The notes below the pieces were generated by a model that saw only the letters and a program-made list of their open reading frames with translations, was not told where the DNA came from and ran no database searches. Of a stretch of 64,000 nt of DNA, positions 27,019 through 36,408 are shown piece by piece. Location: NCBI GenBank assembly GCA_964584325.1, contig CAZOZP010000004.1, forward strand, positions 18,451 through 82,450, in the 5' to 3' direction. Positions within the stretch are counted from its first letter, which is position 1. Each line of letters begins with the position of its first letter. The translations under genes were made by a program, and so were the position numbers. This DNA comes from CAZOZP01 sp964584325. Its GTDB lineage: Bacteria; Bacteroidota; Ignavibacteria; Ignavibacteriales; Melioribacteraceae.

Positions 27019-28842
27019 ATGCGTTTCATGATATTGTTTTTCTTTTTGACATTAGTTTCTTTTGTTATTGCTCAACATGATTCTATTAATTACAAATTTA
27101 CATATTATAATCCCGCTGCTAAAAAAGTTTCAGTTGCAGGAAGTTTTAACGGCTGGAACGGTATGAAAGATTACATGGAAAACTCACAAAACGGTTATTG
27201 GCAATTAAAAATGAAGTTGCTGCCAGGTTATTATTATTATAAACTTGTTGTTGATGATGAAAAATGGATACCGGATCCAGAGTGTAAAGAAAACATTAAT
27301 GACGGAGGTGATAGCTTTAATTCTATAATCAAAGTCGGCAATCCGGCTGTTCCTGAAAGAAAGAAATCTGTTACAGCTTTTCCAAGATATTTACTGCCGG
27401 AACCAATACTTGAAGAGAATCCGGAGTATATTGATCTATATTATAAAGCATGGGAGCTCGCATGGCAGAAAATTACAGCCGGAAATTCCGGTAACGGTTT
27501 TGTTGACTTTTATATGGATGAAGGTTTCAATGAATGTATTTATCAATGGGATACATCATTTATGGCTGTATTTGCAATGTATGCCTCTGATATCTTTCCG
27601 GCAATGCAGTCTTTAGATAACTTTTATTTAAAACAGTGTGAGGACGGATATATTCAGAGAGTATATAATGAGTCTGACGGTAAAGAAACAGGCTTTAGAT
27701 CTAAAGATGAACCTATGACTAATCCGCCTCTATTTGCACCTATAGAATTAAGATATTATATGCTTACCGGTGATTCTACAAGAATCAGACGTGTATTGCC
27801 GGTACTTGACAAGTATTACATATGGCTAGAGGATAATTGCCGTATGCCGGAAGGAAAAGGTTTGTATTATCAGACACCTCTTGGAAGCGGAATGGATAAC
27901 ACTCCGAGAAATGGTGTTAAGTTCGGTGGTTATATTGATATGTCAGCTCAACAGGCTTTGGCTGCAAGATCTATTTCAAAACTATATGAAATTATAGGGG
28001 ATAAGGAAAAGTCTTCTGAATTTGCTGAAAAGTATTTAGATATATTTTCTACAATTAATTTGCTTTGCTGGGATGAAAATACGAAATATTACTATGATTT
28101 AAGAGACGATGGCACTTTATCACCGGTAAAGCATATTGGAGCTTTCTGGACTATCCTTGCGGGTGTGGCATATCCTGAAAGGAAACAACATTTAATTAAT
28201 CATATAAAAAATCCTAATGAATTCTATCGCTATCACCTTGTGCCAACATTATCTGCTGATGATATAAATTATAATCCCCGCGGTCATTACTGGAAAGGGG
28301 GTGTATGGGCTCCGACAAATTATATGGTTGTTTGGGGACTTGATGAATTCGGATTTGGAGAGGTTTCACGTGAAATCGCAAAAAATCACATTGAAAATAT
28401 GTGTAATGTATTTAAAGAATTTGAGCCTGATGAAAACAAAATTGCATACGATGAGAGATTTGAAGACGGATACAAGACTATTTGGGAATGTTATTCGCCT
28501 GAAAAACCTGAACCGGCCACGCGTTGGGATGATCATTTTTATTCGAGGCAGGATTTTGTCGGATGGTCTGGCTTAGGCCCTATTGCAATGCTGATAGAGA
28601 ATATCTTAGGCGTGAGAATATACGGTTATGAGAATAAAGTTGTTTGGAATATAACACGGAACGACCTGCATGGAATTAAAAATATTTCGCTTGGATCATC
28701 AAAGATCAGTGTGGTTTTTGATCCTGCGTCAAATTTGATAAGTACTGAAAGTGAAAAGCCTTTTACTTTGATTGTTAAGAAGGATTCTAGAAGCTATACT
28801 TTTGATGTTGGTATAGGAGTTAATGAATATACCCTTGAGTAA
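27019..28842 (+). CDS. Secreted glucan-binding (CBM48-like) six-hairpin glycosidase
   Basis: A 607-aa protein with a signal peptide (residues 1-18, FVIAQ|H). The next domain resembles the AMPK/isoamylase-type glycogen-binding fold (VSVAGSFNGWNG ... GYYYYKLVVDDEKWIPDP, about residues 20-105). The rest looks like an (alpha/alpha)6 glycosidase of the GH63/trehalase/MGH1-like group, with YQWDTSFMAVFAM, the RGHYWKGGVWAPTNYMVVWGL block and FVGWSGLGPIAMLIEN. It probably cuts alpha-glucosidic linkages outside the cytoplasm. GAGG precedes the ATG at 27019. With the GH13 enzyme at 0.4 kb it points to use of starch- or glycogen-like polymers. Confidence 0.8.
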   Translation: MRFMILFFFLTLVSFVIAQHDSINYKFTYYNPAAKKVSVAGSFNGWNGMKDYMENSQNGYWQLKMKLLPGYYYYKLVVDDEKWIPDPECKENINDGGDSFNSIIKVGNPAVPERKKSVTAFPRYLLPEPILEENPEYIDLYYKAWELAWQKITAGNSGNGFVDFYMDEGFNECIYQWDTSFMAVFAMYASDIFPAMQSLDNFYLKQCEDGYIQRVYNESDGKETGFRSKDEPMTNPPLFAPIELRYYMLTGDSTRIRRVLPVLDKYYIWLEDNCRMPEGKGLYYQTPLGSGMDNTPRNGVKFGGYIDMSAQQALAARSISKLYEIIGDKEKSSEFAEKYLDIFSTINLLCWDENTKYYYDLRDDGTLSPVKHIGAFWTILAGVAYPERKQHLINHIKNPNEFYRYHLVPTLSADDINYNPRGHYWKGGVWAPTNYMVVWGLDEFGFGEVSREIAKNHIENMCNVFKEFEPDENKIAYDERFEDGYKTIWECYSPEKPEPATRWDDHFYSRQDFVGWSGLGPIAMLIENILGVRIYGYENKVVWNITRNDLHGIKNISLGSSKISVVFDPASNLISTESEKPFTLIVKKDSRSYTFDVGIGVNEYTLE

Positions 28843-28863
28843 TATGGTGTATTATTGATATGC

Positions 28864-28903
28864 TTGAAACTGGTATTTATTAATGTTAAGTTTGCAGTTT
28901 CAA
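28864..28903. other. Inverted repeat between the glycosidase gene and mnmE
   Basis: TTGAAACTG and CAGTTTCAA form a 9-bp stem around a 22-base loop, just upstream of mnmE. There is no T-run, so it is not a typical terminator; it could be a leader hairpin or an operator. Confidence 0.3.
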
Positions 28904-28917
28904 AATCAAATTAATAA

Positions 28918-30267
28918 ATGGAATTCAACTCAACTATTGCTGCACTTGCTACTCCACCGGGAGAGGGCGCTATAGCAGTAATCCGAATCAGCGGAATTCA
29001 GGCTTTCAATATTGCCGATAGACTTTTTAAGGGCAAGAAAAGAGTCCATGAATACAAATCACATACAATACATTATGGTAAATTATTATCAATTGAAGGT
29101 GAAATAATTGATGATGTTTTGCTTACACTATTTAAGAAACCACACTCTTACACCGGTGAAGATTCTGTTGAAATAAGTCTTCATGGAGGGTTGGCTATTA
29201 TTAGAAACGCTATGAAGAATTTATACTCCGCCGGTGCCGAACCTGCAGAACCCGGTGAATTTACAAAGCGTGCATTTCTTAACGGGAGATTAGATCTGAC
29301 TCAGGCTGAAGCTGTCTGCGATTTAATAGGTGCCCGAACTGACGCTGCAATGCGAGGAGCTCGTAATCAGATGGACGGAGTTTTGTCTTCCAGAATAGCA
29401 CATCTGCGTGACAAAATATTAGATATTTCTTCTTTAATTGAGCTTGAGCTTGATTTTTCTGAAGAAGATATTGAGCTGATGCCTTATGAACGATTAGTCA
29501 GTGAGATAAAATTACTCATAATTGAAATTACTAATCTTATGAATTCATACAATTATGGAAAAGTTATTCGCGATGGGGTTAATGTTGCGATTATAGGAAA
29601 GCCAAATGTTGGGAAGTCGTCTTTGCTAAATTTATTGCTGAAAGAACAAAGAGCAATTGTGAGTGATATTCCCGGCACTACAAGAGACGTTATAAGCGAA
29701 GAAGTATATATTGATGGAATTCTATATAAATTTCATGATACAGCCGGTATTAGATTAACTGAAGATGTTGTTGAAAAAGAAGGTGTAAACCGGGCAATGC
29801 AAATCGTGAATGATTCCGATATTGTTCTGGTTATGAGTGATGCGGTATCCGGAATTGATTCTGAGCTGCATTCAGCGATTCTTAAAATAAAAAAGGAAAA
29901 ATCTGTTATTTCTGTCGTCAATAAGTGCGATATTAAAGAATTATCAGAACCGAATTCAATTTCCATTTCGGTTAAAATGCATTCAGGAATTGATACGCTA
30001 AAGGAAAATCTTGCTGCCTCAGCAGGAGCAAATAATGCATATTCCGAAAGAACTGCCGTGGTTACAAATCTTCGGCATTATGAAGCGTTAAGTAAAGCTG
30101 TTAAATATTTAAATGGGGCTATTGGTACAATAGAAAATGCTATGACAGGAGAATTTATTTCAATTGATTTAAGAAATGCCGAGAATTCTCTTTCTGAAAT
30201 AATTGGTAAATTAACAAGTGATGACATATTAAATAATATATTTTCAAAGTTTTGTATAGGAAAATAA
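28918..30267 (+). CDS. mnmE: tRNA modification GTPase MnmE
   Basis: With MnmG it makes 5-carboxymethylaminomethyl-type modifications at the wobble uridine of tRNAs. The 449-aa protein has the tetrahydrofolate-binding N-domain (TIAALATPPGEGAIAVIRISG, EPGEFTKRAFLNGRLDLTQAEAV), an inserted G domain with GKPNVGKS, DIPGTTRD, DTAGIR and NKCD, and the terminal CIGK whose cysteine is conserved. It is the first gene of mnmE-mnmG-rsmG-murQ. Two parS sites begin 3 bp after its stop. Confidence 0.97.
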   Translation: MEFNSTIAALATPPGEGAIAVIRISGIQAFNIADRLFKGKKRVHEYKSHTIHYGKLLSIEGEIIDDVLLTLFKKPHSYTGEDSVEISLHGGLAIIRNAMKNLYSAGAEPAEPGEFTKRAFLNGRLDLTQAEAVCDLIGARTDAAMRGARNQMDGVLSSRIAHLRDKILDISSLIELELDFSEEDIELMPYERLVSEIKLLIIEITNLMNSYNYGKVIRDGVNVAIIGKPNVGKSSLLNLLLKEQRAIVSDIPGTTRDVISEEVYIDGILYKFHDTAGIRLTEDVVEKEGVNRAMQIVNDSDIVLVMSDAVSGIDSELHSAILKIKKEKSVISVVNKCDIKELSEPNSISISVKMHSGIDTLKENLAASAGANNAYSERTAVVTNLRHYEALSKAVKYLNGAIGTIENAMTGEFISIDLRNAENSLSEIIGKLTSDDILNNIFSKFCIGK

Positions 30268-30269
30268 TT

Positions 30270-30285
30270 TGTTCCACGTGAAACA
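30270..30285. promoter_or_regulatory. parS centromere site 1
   Basis: TGTTCCACGTGAAACA, a perfect match to the bacterial parS consensus (TGTTNCACGTGAAACA) bound by ParB/Spo0J. It lies in the mnmE-mnmG gap, about 17.5 kb right of the oriC candidate. Confidence 0.88.
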
Positions 30286-30306
30286 GAGTGTAAAATAAAT
30301 TTAAAG

Positions 30307-30322
30307 TGTTCCACGTGAAACA
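30307..30322. promoter_or_regulatory. parS centromere site 2
   Basis: An identical TGTTCCACGTGAAACA 37 bp after the first copy. The 3' end of the site is 11 bp from the mnmG start codon, so ParB binding would overlap the ribosome-binding region of mnmG. Confidence 0.88.
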
Positions 30323-30333
30323 GAAAGGTGTTT

Positions 30334-32208
30334 ATGATTTTTGATGTAATAGTAGCAGGTGGCGGGCACGCCGGAATTGAAGCAGCAGCAGCAGCAGCAA
30401 AGTTGGGAATGAATACGGCTTTGATAACAATGGATAAAAACGGATTAGGAAGGCTATCCTGCAATCCGGCTATTGGAGGAAGTGCAAAAGGACATTTAGT
30501 GTATGAAATAGATGCATTAGGTGGAATAATAGGAATTCTGGCTGATAAAACCGGAATTCAGTTCCGGACATTGAATAAATCAAAAGGTCCTGCAGTTTGG
30601 GCAGGACGAAGTCAGGCCGATAGAGATTATTATACTGTAGTGGCCGGACAAATTATGAGTGAAGTGAAAAACCTTACTATTATAGAAGATTCAGTTGTAG
30701 ATTGTTTTGTTGAAGCCGGAAGAATAAAAGGAATTAAAACTAAAAAGGGATTAGAGTATTGCTGTAAAGCATTTATAATTTGCTCGGGTACATTCCTAAA
30801 TGGGAAAATGTTTACTGGTGAAGATACTACAATTGGCGGCCGGTTTGGTGAAGAGGCAGTTTACGGTCTGACTGAATCTCTTGAAAAAATAGGGTTTGTC
30901 TCAGGAAGATTGAAGACGGGTACACCGGCAAGACTTCATAAAGACAGTTTGAATTACAACCTGTTGAAGGAACAGGCGGGCGATGAGAATCCGGAACCGT
31001 TTTCGCATAAGACTGATAAATCAAAATTTCCGGAATTACCGCAGATAAGCTGTTATATGACGCATACCGATAAAACAGTACATAAAATATTGGAAAAAGG
31101 CTTTGATAAGTCGCCTCTATTTTCCGGAAAAATTGAAGGAATCGGACCAAGATATTGCCCTTCTATTGAAGACAAAATTGTAAGATTCTCTGATAAGGAA
31201 TCCCATCATATATTTCTTGAGCCGGAGGGATTAAATTCTGATTTAATATATATAAACGGATTCTCCTCTTCATTGCCTGCAGAGATACAGTACGAAGCTA
31301 TTAGAAAAATTAAGGGACTTGAAGATGCTGTGATGATAAGACCTGGATATGCAATAGAATACGATTTCTTTCCTCCTTATCAGATTGATTTAACTTATGA
31401 AACAAAATTAGTTAAGGGTTTATACTTTGCCGGACAAATAAACGGTACAAGCGGCTATGAAGAAGCTGCGGCACAGGGACTTATGGCCGGAATAAATGCA
31501 TCGCTAAATATAATGGGCAAAGAGCAAATTGTACTTAAACGCAGCGAAGCATATATGGGTGTTCTTATCGATGACCTTGTAGGAAAATCTACTACAGAAC
31601 CTTACAGAATGTTTACATCCAGGGCTGAACACAGACTAATTTTAAGACAAGATAATGCCGCACAAAGATTAATGAAATATGGTTATGAATTAGGACTCAT
31701 TGATAAAGATGCATACAACGAACATCTTGAGCGACAGACCAAAATTCAGACCGGGTTAAGTATTATGTCAAAGACAAAATGTAAGCCGGAACATATAAAC
31801 GAGTATCTTACTAAAAAAGAATCAACTCCAATAACTGAAGTGGAAGGTATAGATAAAATTATTAAAAGACCAAATGTCTCGTTAAAGGATATTTTACAAA
31901 TAGAAGAATATATGCAAAGACCGGAATTCACTGAGATTGCATCGGACAGCAAAGTTCTTGAACAGATTGAAATACAGTTGAAATACGAAGGCTATATTCA
32001 AAGACAAATTGAAGCAGTAGAAAGATTCGAAAAGCTTGAAAACATAAAGATTCCTGAGGAATTTGTTTATGATGCCATATCATCAATTTCAACGGAAGGA
32101 AGAGAAAAGCTAAGGAAGGTTAAGCCCCGCACTATTGGTCAGGCATCAAGAATTTCCGGTGTTACACCATCGGATATATCAGTTTTATTAGTATATTTGA
32201 AAAACTAA
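30334..32208 (+). CDS. mnmG: tRNA uridine-5-carboxymethylaminomethyl modification enzyme MnmG
   Basis: The FAD-dependent partner of MnmE. The protein of about 624 aa begins MIFDVIVAGGGHAGIEAA (dinucleotide motif), with LSCNPAIGGSAKGHLVYEIDALGG, GRSQADRDYY, CSGTFLNGKM, GRLKTGTPARL, the GQINGTSGYEEAAAQG block, and the C-terminal RPRTIGQASRISGV (here KPRT). I prefer the ATG at 30334 with AAAGGTG upstream; the GTG at 30328 is also in frame. It follows the two parS sites. Confidence 0.97.
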   Translation: MIFDVIVAGGGHAGIEAAAAAAKLGMNTALITMDKNGLGRLSCNPAIGGSAKGHLVYEIDALGGIIGILADKTGIQFRTLNKSKGPAVWAGRSQADRDYYTVVAGQIMSEVKNLTIIEDSVVDCFVEAGRIKGIKTKKGLEYCCKAFIICSGTFLNGKMFTGEDTTIGGRFGEEAVYGLTESLEKIGFVSGRLKTGTPARLHKDSLNYNLLKEQAGDENPEPFSHKTDKSKFPELPQISCYMTHTDKTVHKILEKGFDKSPLFSGKIEGIGPRYCPSIEDKIVRFSDKESHHIFLEPEGLNSDLIYINGFSSSLPAEIQYEAIRKIKGLEDAVMIRPGYAIEYDFFPPYQIDLTYETKLVKGLYFAGQINGTSGYEEAAAQGLMAGINASLNIMGKEQIVLKRSEAYMGVLIDDLVGKSTTEPYRMFTSRAEHRLILRQDNAAQRLMKYGYELGLIDKDAYNEHLERQTKIQTGLSIMSKTKCKPEHINEYLTKKESTPITEVEGIDKIIKRPNVSLKDILQIEEYMQRPEFTEIASDSKVLEQIEIQLKYEGYIQRQIEAVERFEKLENIKIPEEFVYDAISSISTEGREKLRKVKPRTIGQASRISGVTPSDISVLLVYLKN

Positions 32209-32222
32209 TTTTTGGAGTTTTT

Positions 32223-32903
32223 GTGTTTAATCAAGAGATATTCCTCCCGGATCTAAAAAAATACTTTTGGGAAAACAGTTTTAATCTTGATATAAACAAA
32301 TTAGAAAGATTAGCACATTTTTGTTCTCTTCTTTCGATGAAAAATGAAGAAATTAATCTGATTTCCAGAAAAGACATTGAGAATGTTGTTGAGAATCATA
32401 TTTTCATTTCATCACTAATCTCCAACTATGTTCCGCAAGGATGCAGAAGATTTCTTGATATCGGAACAGGCGGCGGACTACCGGGTATTCCATTTGCAAT
32501 AATTAACACTATGTTACGCGGTGTTCTGGTAGATTCTACTCAGAAAAAAATAGATGCCGTTAAGGAATTTATCGACAAACTAAAACTTGGAAATGTTACT
32601 GCAGAAAATTTCCGCGTAGAAAGTAATGAATTTATTGAAAAGTATTCCAACAGTTTCGATTTGGTGATTAGCCGTGCAACTGTCCCTTTAATAATTTTAC
32701 TTAGATATTCACTTCCTTTAGTTAAATCAAAAGCTTATATTTTGTCATTAAAGGGCGGGGATCTTTCAGAAGAATTAAAAACTGCAGAAACCAAATACAA
32801 AGCCTACATCAAGAAGCACACAATTTTCGAGCTTGCTTATAAACCTACAAACGCTAGAAACGAAAAAGAGAAAAAGCTCATTGTAATTGAGTTAAACAAA
32901 TGA
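32223..32903 (+). CDS. rsmG: 16S rRNA (guanine527-N7)-methyltransferase
   Basis: A SAM-dependent rRNA methyltransferase of the GidB family, 226 aa. The SAM motif RFLDIGTGGGLPGIPFAI is characteristic; NLISRKD and the LVISRATVPL block also match. It starts with GTG at 32223 after TTTGGAG. It lies 14 bp after mnmG, the common mnmG-rsmG order. In many bacteria parA-parB follow, but here murQ does. Confidence 0.94.
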   Translation: MFNQEIFLPDLKKYFWENSFNLDINKLERLAHFCSLLSMKNEEINLISRKDIENVVENHIFISSLISNYVPQGCRRFLDIGTGGGLPGIPFAIINTMLRGVLVDSTQKKIDAVKEFIDKLKLGNVTAENFRVESNEFIEKYSNSFDLVISRATVPLIILLRYSLPLVKSKAYILSLKGGDLSEELKTAETKYKAYIKKHTIFELAYKPTNARNEKEKKLIVIELNK

Positions 32904-33817
32904 TAGAAAACAACCTCTTTTCGGAACTCGGTTCGCTGACAACTGAAATGAGAAATGAAGCTTCGTCGAATATTGATCTCTTGGATACAGAAAGCATACT
33001 GAGAATCATCAACAATGAAGATAAACTCGTTGCTCTTGCCGTTGAAAAAGAAATATCCTGGATTACAAAAGCCGCAGATGCTGTTACCAAAAGTTTTTTA
33101 TCAGGAGGGCGACTCATTTATTTCGGAGCCGGCACGAGCGGAAGGCTCGGCGTTGTCGATGCATCAGAATGTCCCCCTACTTTCGGAGTCCCCTTCGAAA
33201 TGGTGCAGGGATTTATTGCCGGCGGAAGAGAAGCTATGTTCAGAGCACAGGAAGGTGCTGAAGATTATGAGGAAAACGGAGCTGCAGATGTTGATAAAGC
33301 AAACGTGACTGAAAAAGATGTTGTATGCGGAATTGCTGCAAGTAAAAGAACACCCTATTCAATAGGTGCGGTTAAGAGAGCCAAAGAGCTTGGTGCAGTA
33401 ACAATATTTCTCACTTGCAATCCGCGCGAAAATGTTTGCATTCCTGAAGCAGATATAACTATTTGTCCGTATGTAGGTCCGGAAGTAATTACAGGTTCTA
33501 CCAGAATGAAAAGCGGTACTGCTCAAAAGCTGGTGCTGAATATGATTACTACCACGGCAATGGTGAAACTGGGTAAAACATATGAAAATCTGATGATAGA
33601 CCTTCAACTTACAAATAAGAAACTCGAAGAAAGAGCAAAGAAAATTATAATGACAATAACAGGTGTTTCTTATTTAGAGGCAGAATCATTTCTAAAAGAA
33701 GCAAACGGACATGTAAAAACTGCCTTAGTAATGATAATTGCCAAAGTATCTAAGGAAGATGCAGAACAGAAAATTTCTGCAGCGGGCGGTTTTATCAGAA
33801 AAGCAATTCAATTGTAA
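32900..33817 (+). CDS. murQ: N-acetylmuramic acid 6-phosphate etherase
   Basis: Cleaves the lactyl ether of MurNAc-6-phosphate to give GlcNAc-6-phosphate, a step in recycling cell-wall sugars. The 305-aa protein has the SIS-domain phosphosugar motif RLIYFGAGTSGRLGVVDASECPPTFG, the catalytic glutamate in DASECPPT, GIAASKRTPY, and GPEVITGSTRMKSGTAQKLVLNM. The start overlaps the rsmG stop by 4 bp. No anhMurNAc kinase or MurNAc transporter is next to it. Confidence 0.95.
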   Translation: MIENNLFSELGSLTTEMRNEASSNIDLLDTESILRIINNEDKLVALAVEKEISWITKAADAVTKSFLSGGRLIYFGAGTSGRLGVVDASECPPTFGVPFEMVQGFIAGGREAMFRAQEGAEDYEENGAADVDKANVTEKDVVCGIAASKRTPYSIGAVKRAKELGAVTIFLTCNPRENVCIPEADITICPYVGPEVITGSTRMKSGTAQKLVLNMITTTAMVKLGKTYENLMIDLQLTNKKLEERAKKIIMTITGVSYLEAESFLKEANGHVKTALVMIIAKVSKEDAEQKISAAGGFIRKAIQL

Positions 33818-33862
33818 AAATATTTTACTATTTTTAGCCATTCTTAAATTTCAGACAAAAGT

Positions 33863-34975
33863 ATGAATCAGGAAAAATTCCTTTGGTATAATTCGCGCCG
33901 CGATTTAGTTTTTATACTCGGTGCAGGGGCTTCACACCCTGAAGGAGTACCGCTTCAGAAAGATATAATACCTATCATGTTTTCGGGTGATTATCCGGAA
34001 ATTGAAAACTCGGATTTAGGTAAAAAAGTTCTGGAGTTTATCAGAGAAAATTTTACAATCTCTGAGAAGGAAAACATCTATCCTGAAATGGAAGCAGTAT
34101 TCGGCTTTTTGGATTACTTTATTACAGAAAATGAAAGTCTTAATTCAAAATATACATATTCAGCACTAAGAGAAATTAGAGAAGCTCTAATTAAATTGAT
34201 TCATTATGTTATAAATCAAAGTTCTGATAAAGTATCGTCTGTTTACAAGGAATTCTGGAGACTCATAGATAACCATAACAGGAACAGTTCGATTATTACA
34301 CTGAATTATGATACAATGCTTGAGCAGTCTTTTGAATTTTTATTTCCGCATAAGGGCCTTATTGATTATTCGATTCATTTTATGAATTTTGAAAAAGATC
34401 AAAGACTTAAAGCATACAACTTCTGGATAAATACAAGAGAACCGATAAAAATTAAAGACAATTCAGAGCCGGTTTCATACAAAATAATAAAACTTCACGG
34501 AAGTCTTAATTGGAAATACTGTAACTGCTGCAACCAGATTCTTCTGACTCCGTGGGATAGAAAAATTGATCTAAACAAGGGCGAACTGATGGGATATACT
34601 TATCCGGATAATCAGGAATATGAATTCCGATGTCCGCTCGACGGAACAAGGTTTCAAACGCTGATTGTGCCGCCCTCTCTGATTAAACCTCTTAAGCATC
34701 CTTCAATATCTTTTCTGCTAAATGAGGCATCCAAGGAAATAAGAAGTGCAAAGAAAATAGTATTTATCGGTTATTCACTTTCTATAGCAGATGTTCACAT
34801 TAAAGCATTGCTAAAGAAAAATCTTAATCCTGCAACTGAAGTGATTGCGGTAAATCTTCAGAACACACCAACGCTTAAATCAAGATATCAAGAAATTAAA
34901 GGTGATATTCATTGGATTAACAGCTCATTTGAAGAAATGATATCCGATGGGAAACTCATTGACAAAATATTTTGA
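33863..34975 (+). CDS. SIR2-like domain protein (putative NAD-binding)
   Basis: A 370-aa protein with the layout of bacterial SIR2 domains. It has an N-terminal NAD motif LGAGASHPEGVPL, a central TLNYDTMLEQ, the catalytic-histidine block KLHGSLNW followed by CNCC and a later FRCPLDG that could form a partial zinc site, and a C-terminal FIGYSLSIADVHIKALL. Such non-deacetylase SIR2 proteins (SIR2_2 type) often act as NADases in anti-phage systems. No obvious partner is adjacent; the next gene is a PadR-like protein with its own start 106 bp downstream. Confidence 0.75.
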   Translation: MNQEKFLWYNSRRDLVFILGAGASHPEGVPLQKDIIPIMFSGDYPEIENSDLGKKVLEFIRENFTISEKENIYPEMEAVFGFLDYFITENESLNSKYTYSALREIREALIKLIHYVINQSSDKVSSVYKEFWRLIDNHNRNSSIITLNYDTMLEQSFEFLFPHKGLIDYSIHFMNFEKDQRLKAYNFWINTREPIKIKDNSEPVSYKIIKLHGSLNWKYCNCCNQILLTPWDRKIDLNKGELMGYTYPDNQEYEFRCPLDGTRFQTLIVPPSLIKPLKHPSISFLLNEASKEIRSAKKIVFIGYSLSIADVHIKALLKKNLNPATEVIAVNLQNTPTLKSRYQEIKGDIHWINSSFEEMISDGKLIDKIF

Positions 34976-35081
34976 CATTTATGTAATCTAATGATTACAA
35001 GATAGTCCATAAAAATCTTAAAAACATTGTCATAATACAATTGCACAGTATTTGATAAATATTTAAAAAATAATTACAATT

Positions 35082-35645
35082 ATGATATCAAAACTCGGCA
35101 TTATAGTTTTAGGCATCCTCTACGAAAGCAATAGTTCTTTCGACGACCTCTCTGAAATGATAGATGATTTAAATATCGGGAAAATATTTCCGGTGAACGA
35201 TTCAATTCTGAATATTGCCCTTAAAAAACTTATTAAAGACGGATTGATTGAATTGGATGATTTCAGCGAGCCCAAAACATTTAATATCACCAATGCAGGC
35301 AAGCAGATATTGTTTGAATCAATTTCATTGATTTTGGATTATAACAATATCGACTCTATAGGTTTCGATATCGGAATACTTCTTATGAATAAACTTGGCC
35401 GTACGGAATGTAATTTTTATTCCAAACTGAGATTGGAAAAACTTGAAGGCGAATATTTTAATCTTAAAAATCAGGTCTTCTATACAGAATACAATAAAGA
35501 AATTCCTTACTCTAAAATGGCAGTGCTGAAACATAAATTATATCAGCTTGAAGCAGAAATAAAAATAGTTAAGGATTTGATTCGTGAAATTAACAAATCC
35601 GGACCGAATAAACACACCAACATCTTCCGACTTAAAACCGGCTGA
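35082..35645 (+). CDS. PadR-like winged-helix protein with C-terminal coiled coil
   Basis: A 187-aa protein. Residues about 1-85 read as a winged helix (LGIIVLGILYESNSSFDDLSEMI ... LNIALKKLIKDGLIELDD ... FNITNAGKQIL), the pattern of PadR-type regulators. The C-terminal 60 residues are charged and helical (LRLEKLEGEYFNLKNQV ... LKHKLYQLEAEIKIVKDLI), as in the dimerising helix of that family. It may be a transcriptional regulator; its target is unknown. Confident as a gene, less so as PadR. Confidence 0.6.
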   Translation: MISKLGIIVLGILYESNSSFDDLSEMIDDLNIGKIFPVNDSILNIALKKLIKDGLIELDDFSEPKTFNITNAGKQILFESISLILDYNNIDSIGFDIGILLMNKLGRTECNFYSKLRLEKLEGEYFNLKNQVFYTEYNKEIPYSKMAVLKHKLYQLEAEIKIVKDLIREINKSGPNKHTNIFRLKTG

Positions 35646-35691
35646 AAAGTGTAAATAATTTTGTAAATTTGAATTCACAAATTATTTCATT

Positions 35692-36408
35692 ATGTCAATA
35701 TCAAATAGTGTCTTACTACCCGGAACCGAACAGCAGCTGAAGTTCCTGATTAATCATATTGATCCTGCAGCAATCGGAAAGGTTTTAATTGCAGGTGCAT
35801 CTTCTGAAACAATCGGCCTAAAACTCAAAAACTATGGAATCAGGGAAATCGATATTGTTGTCGAAGATTATGATTCATTGATGAATTCTAATCTTGTGAT
35901 AGATGGAGTTTCAGGTCTGCAGGTCAAAATGATGGATCTTACTAATACAGATTACCGTGGCCGGATATTCAGCTTGATTTATTCTCAAGGCGGTACGGGC
36001 AACATTCGCCGTAACAAAATTATGAAGGAGTTTAGTAAAATAATGCTTCCTGACGGAATTTTGTGTTTAGGAGAAATTACGCTGAAAAGAAAGGATATTC
36101 CGCAATTTGTAAAAGATATATTCGATACATCAGGAATACTTCCGCTTTTACCTGAAGACCTTTCAGAGTTTTATTCTAAGCATTTTGAGGTAATCGAAGC
36201 AGTTGATCTTTCAGATACACTTAAGGATTATTATGCTTTAAGTAAAGACCGATTGAAGCTTTCATTAAAGGAAATGAATGATAATGAACGGCAGTATATG
36301 AAAACCGTTATCAAACAAATTAAACACGAAGCCGACTCTTATCTCAAACACGGAGCCGACAAGTTTATAGGCTTCACTGCAGCATTATTAAGGAAAAAGG
36401 CCTCTTGA
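35692..36408 (+). CDS. Class I SAM methyltransferase-fold protein of unknown substrate
   Basis: A 238-aa protein with the order of a Rossmann methyltransferase: VLIAGASSETIGLKLKNYG (motif I region but without GxGxG), IDIVVEDYDSL (acidic end of strand 2), a LIYSQGGTGNIRRNK block where motif IV would be, and FSKIMLPDGILCLGEI. The atypical glycine loop leaves SAM binding uncertain. The C-terminus is charged and helical. Its stop overlaps the rlmD start by 4 bp, so the two are probably coupled, which suggests an RNA-related role. Confidence 0.55.
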   Translation: MSISNSVLLPGTEQQLKFLINHIDPAAIGKVLIAGASSETIGLKLKNYGIREIDIVVEDYDSLMNSNLVIDGVSGLQVKMMDLTNTDYRGRIFSLIYSQGGTGNIRRNKIMKEFSKIMLPDGILCLGEITLKRKDIPQFVKDIFDTSGILPLLPEDLSEFYSKHFEVIEAVDLSDTLKDYYALSKDRLKLSLKEMNDNERQYMKTVIKQIKHEADSYLKHGADKFIGFTAALLRKKAS

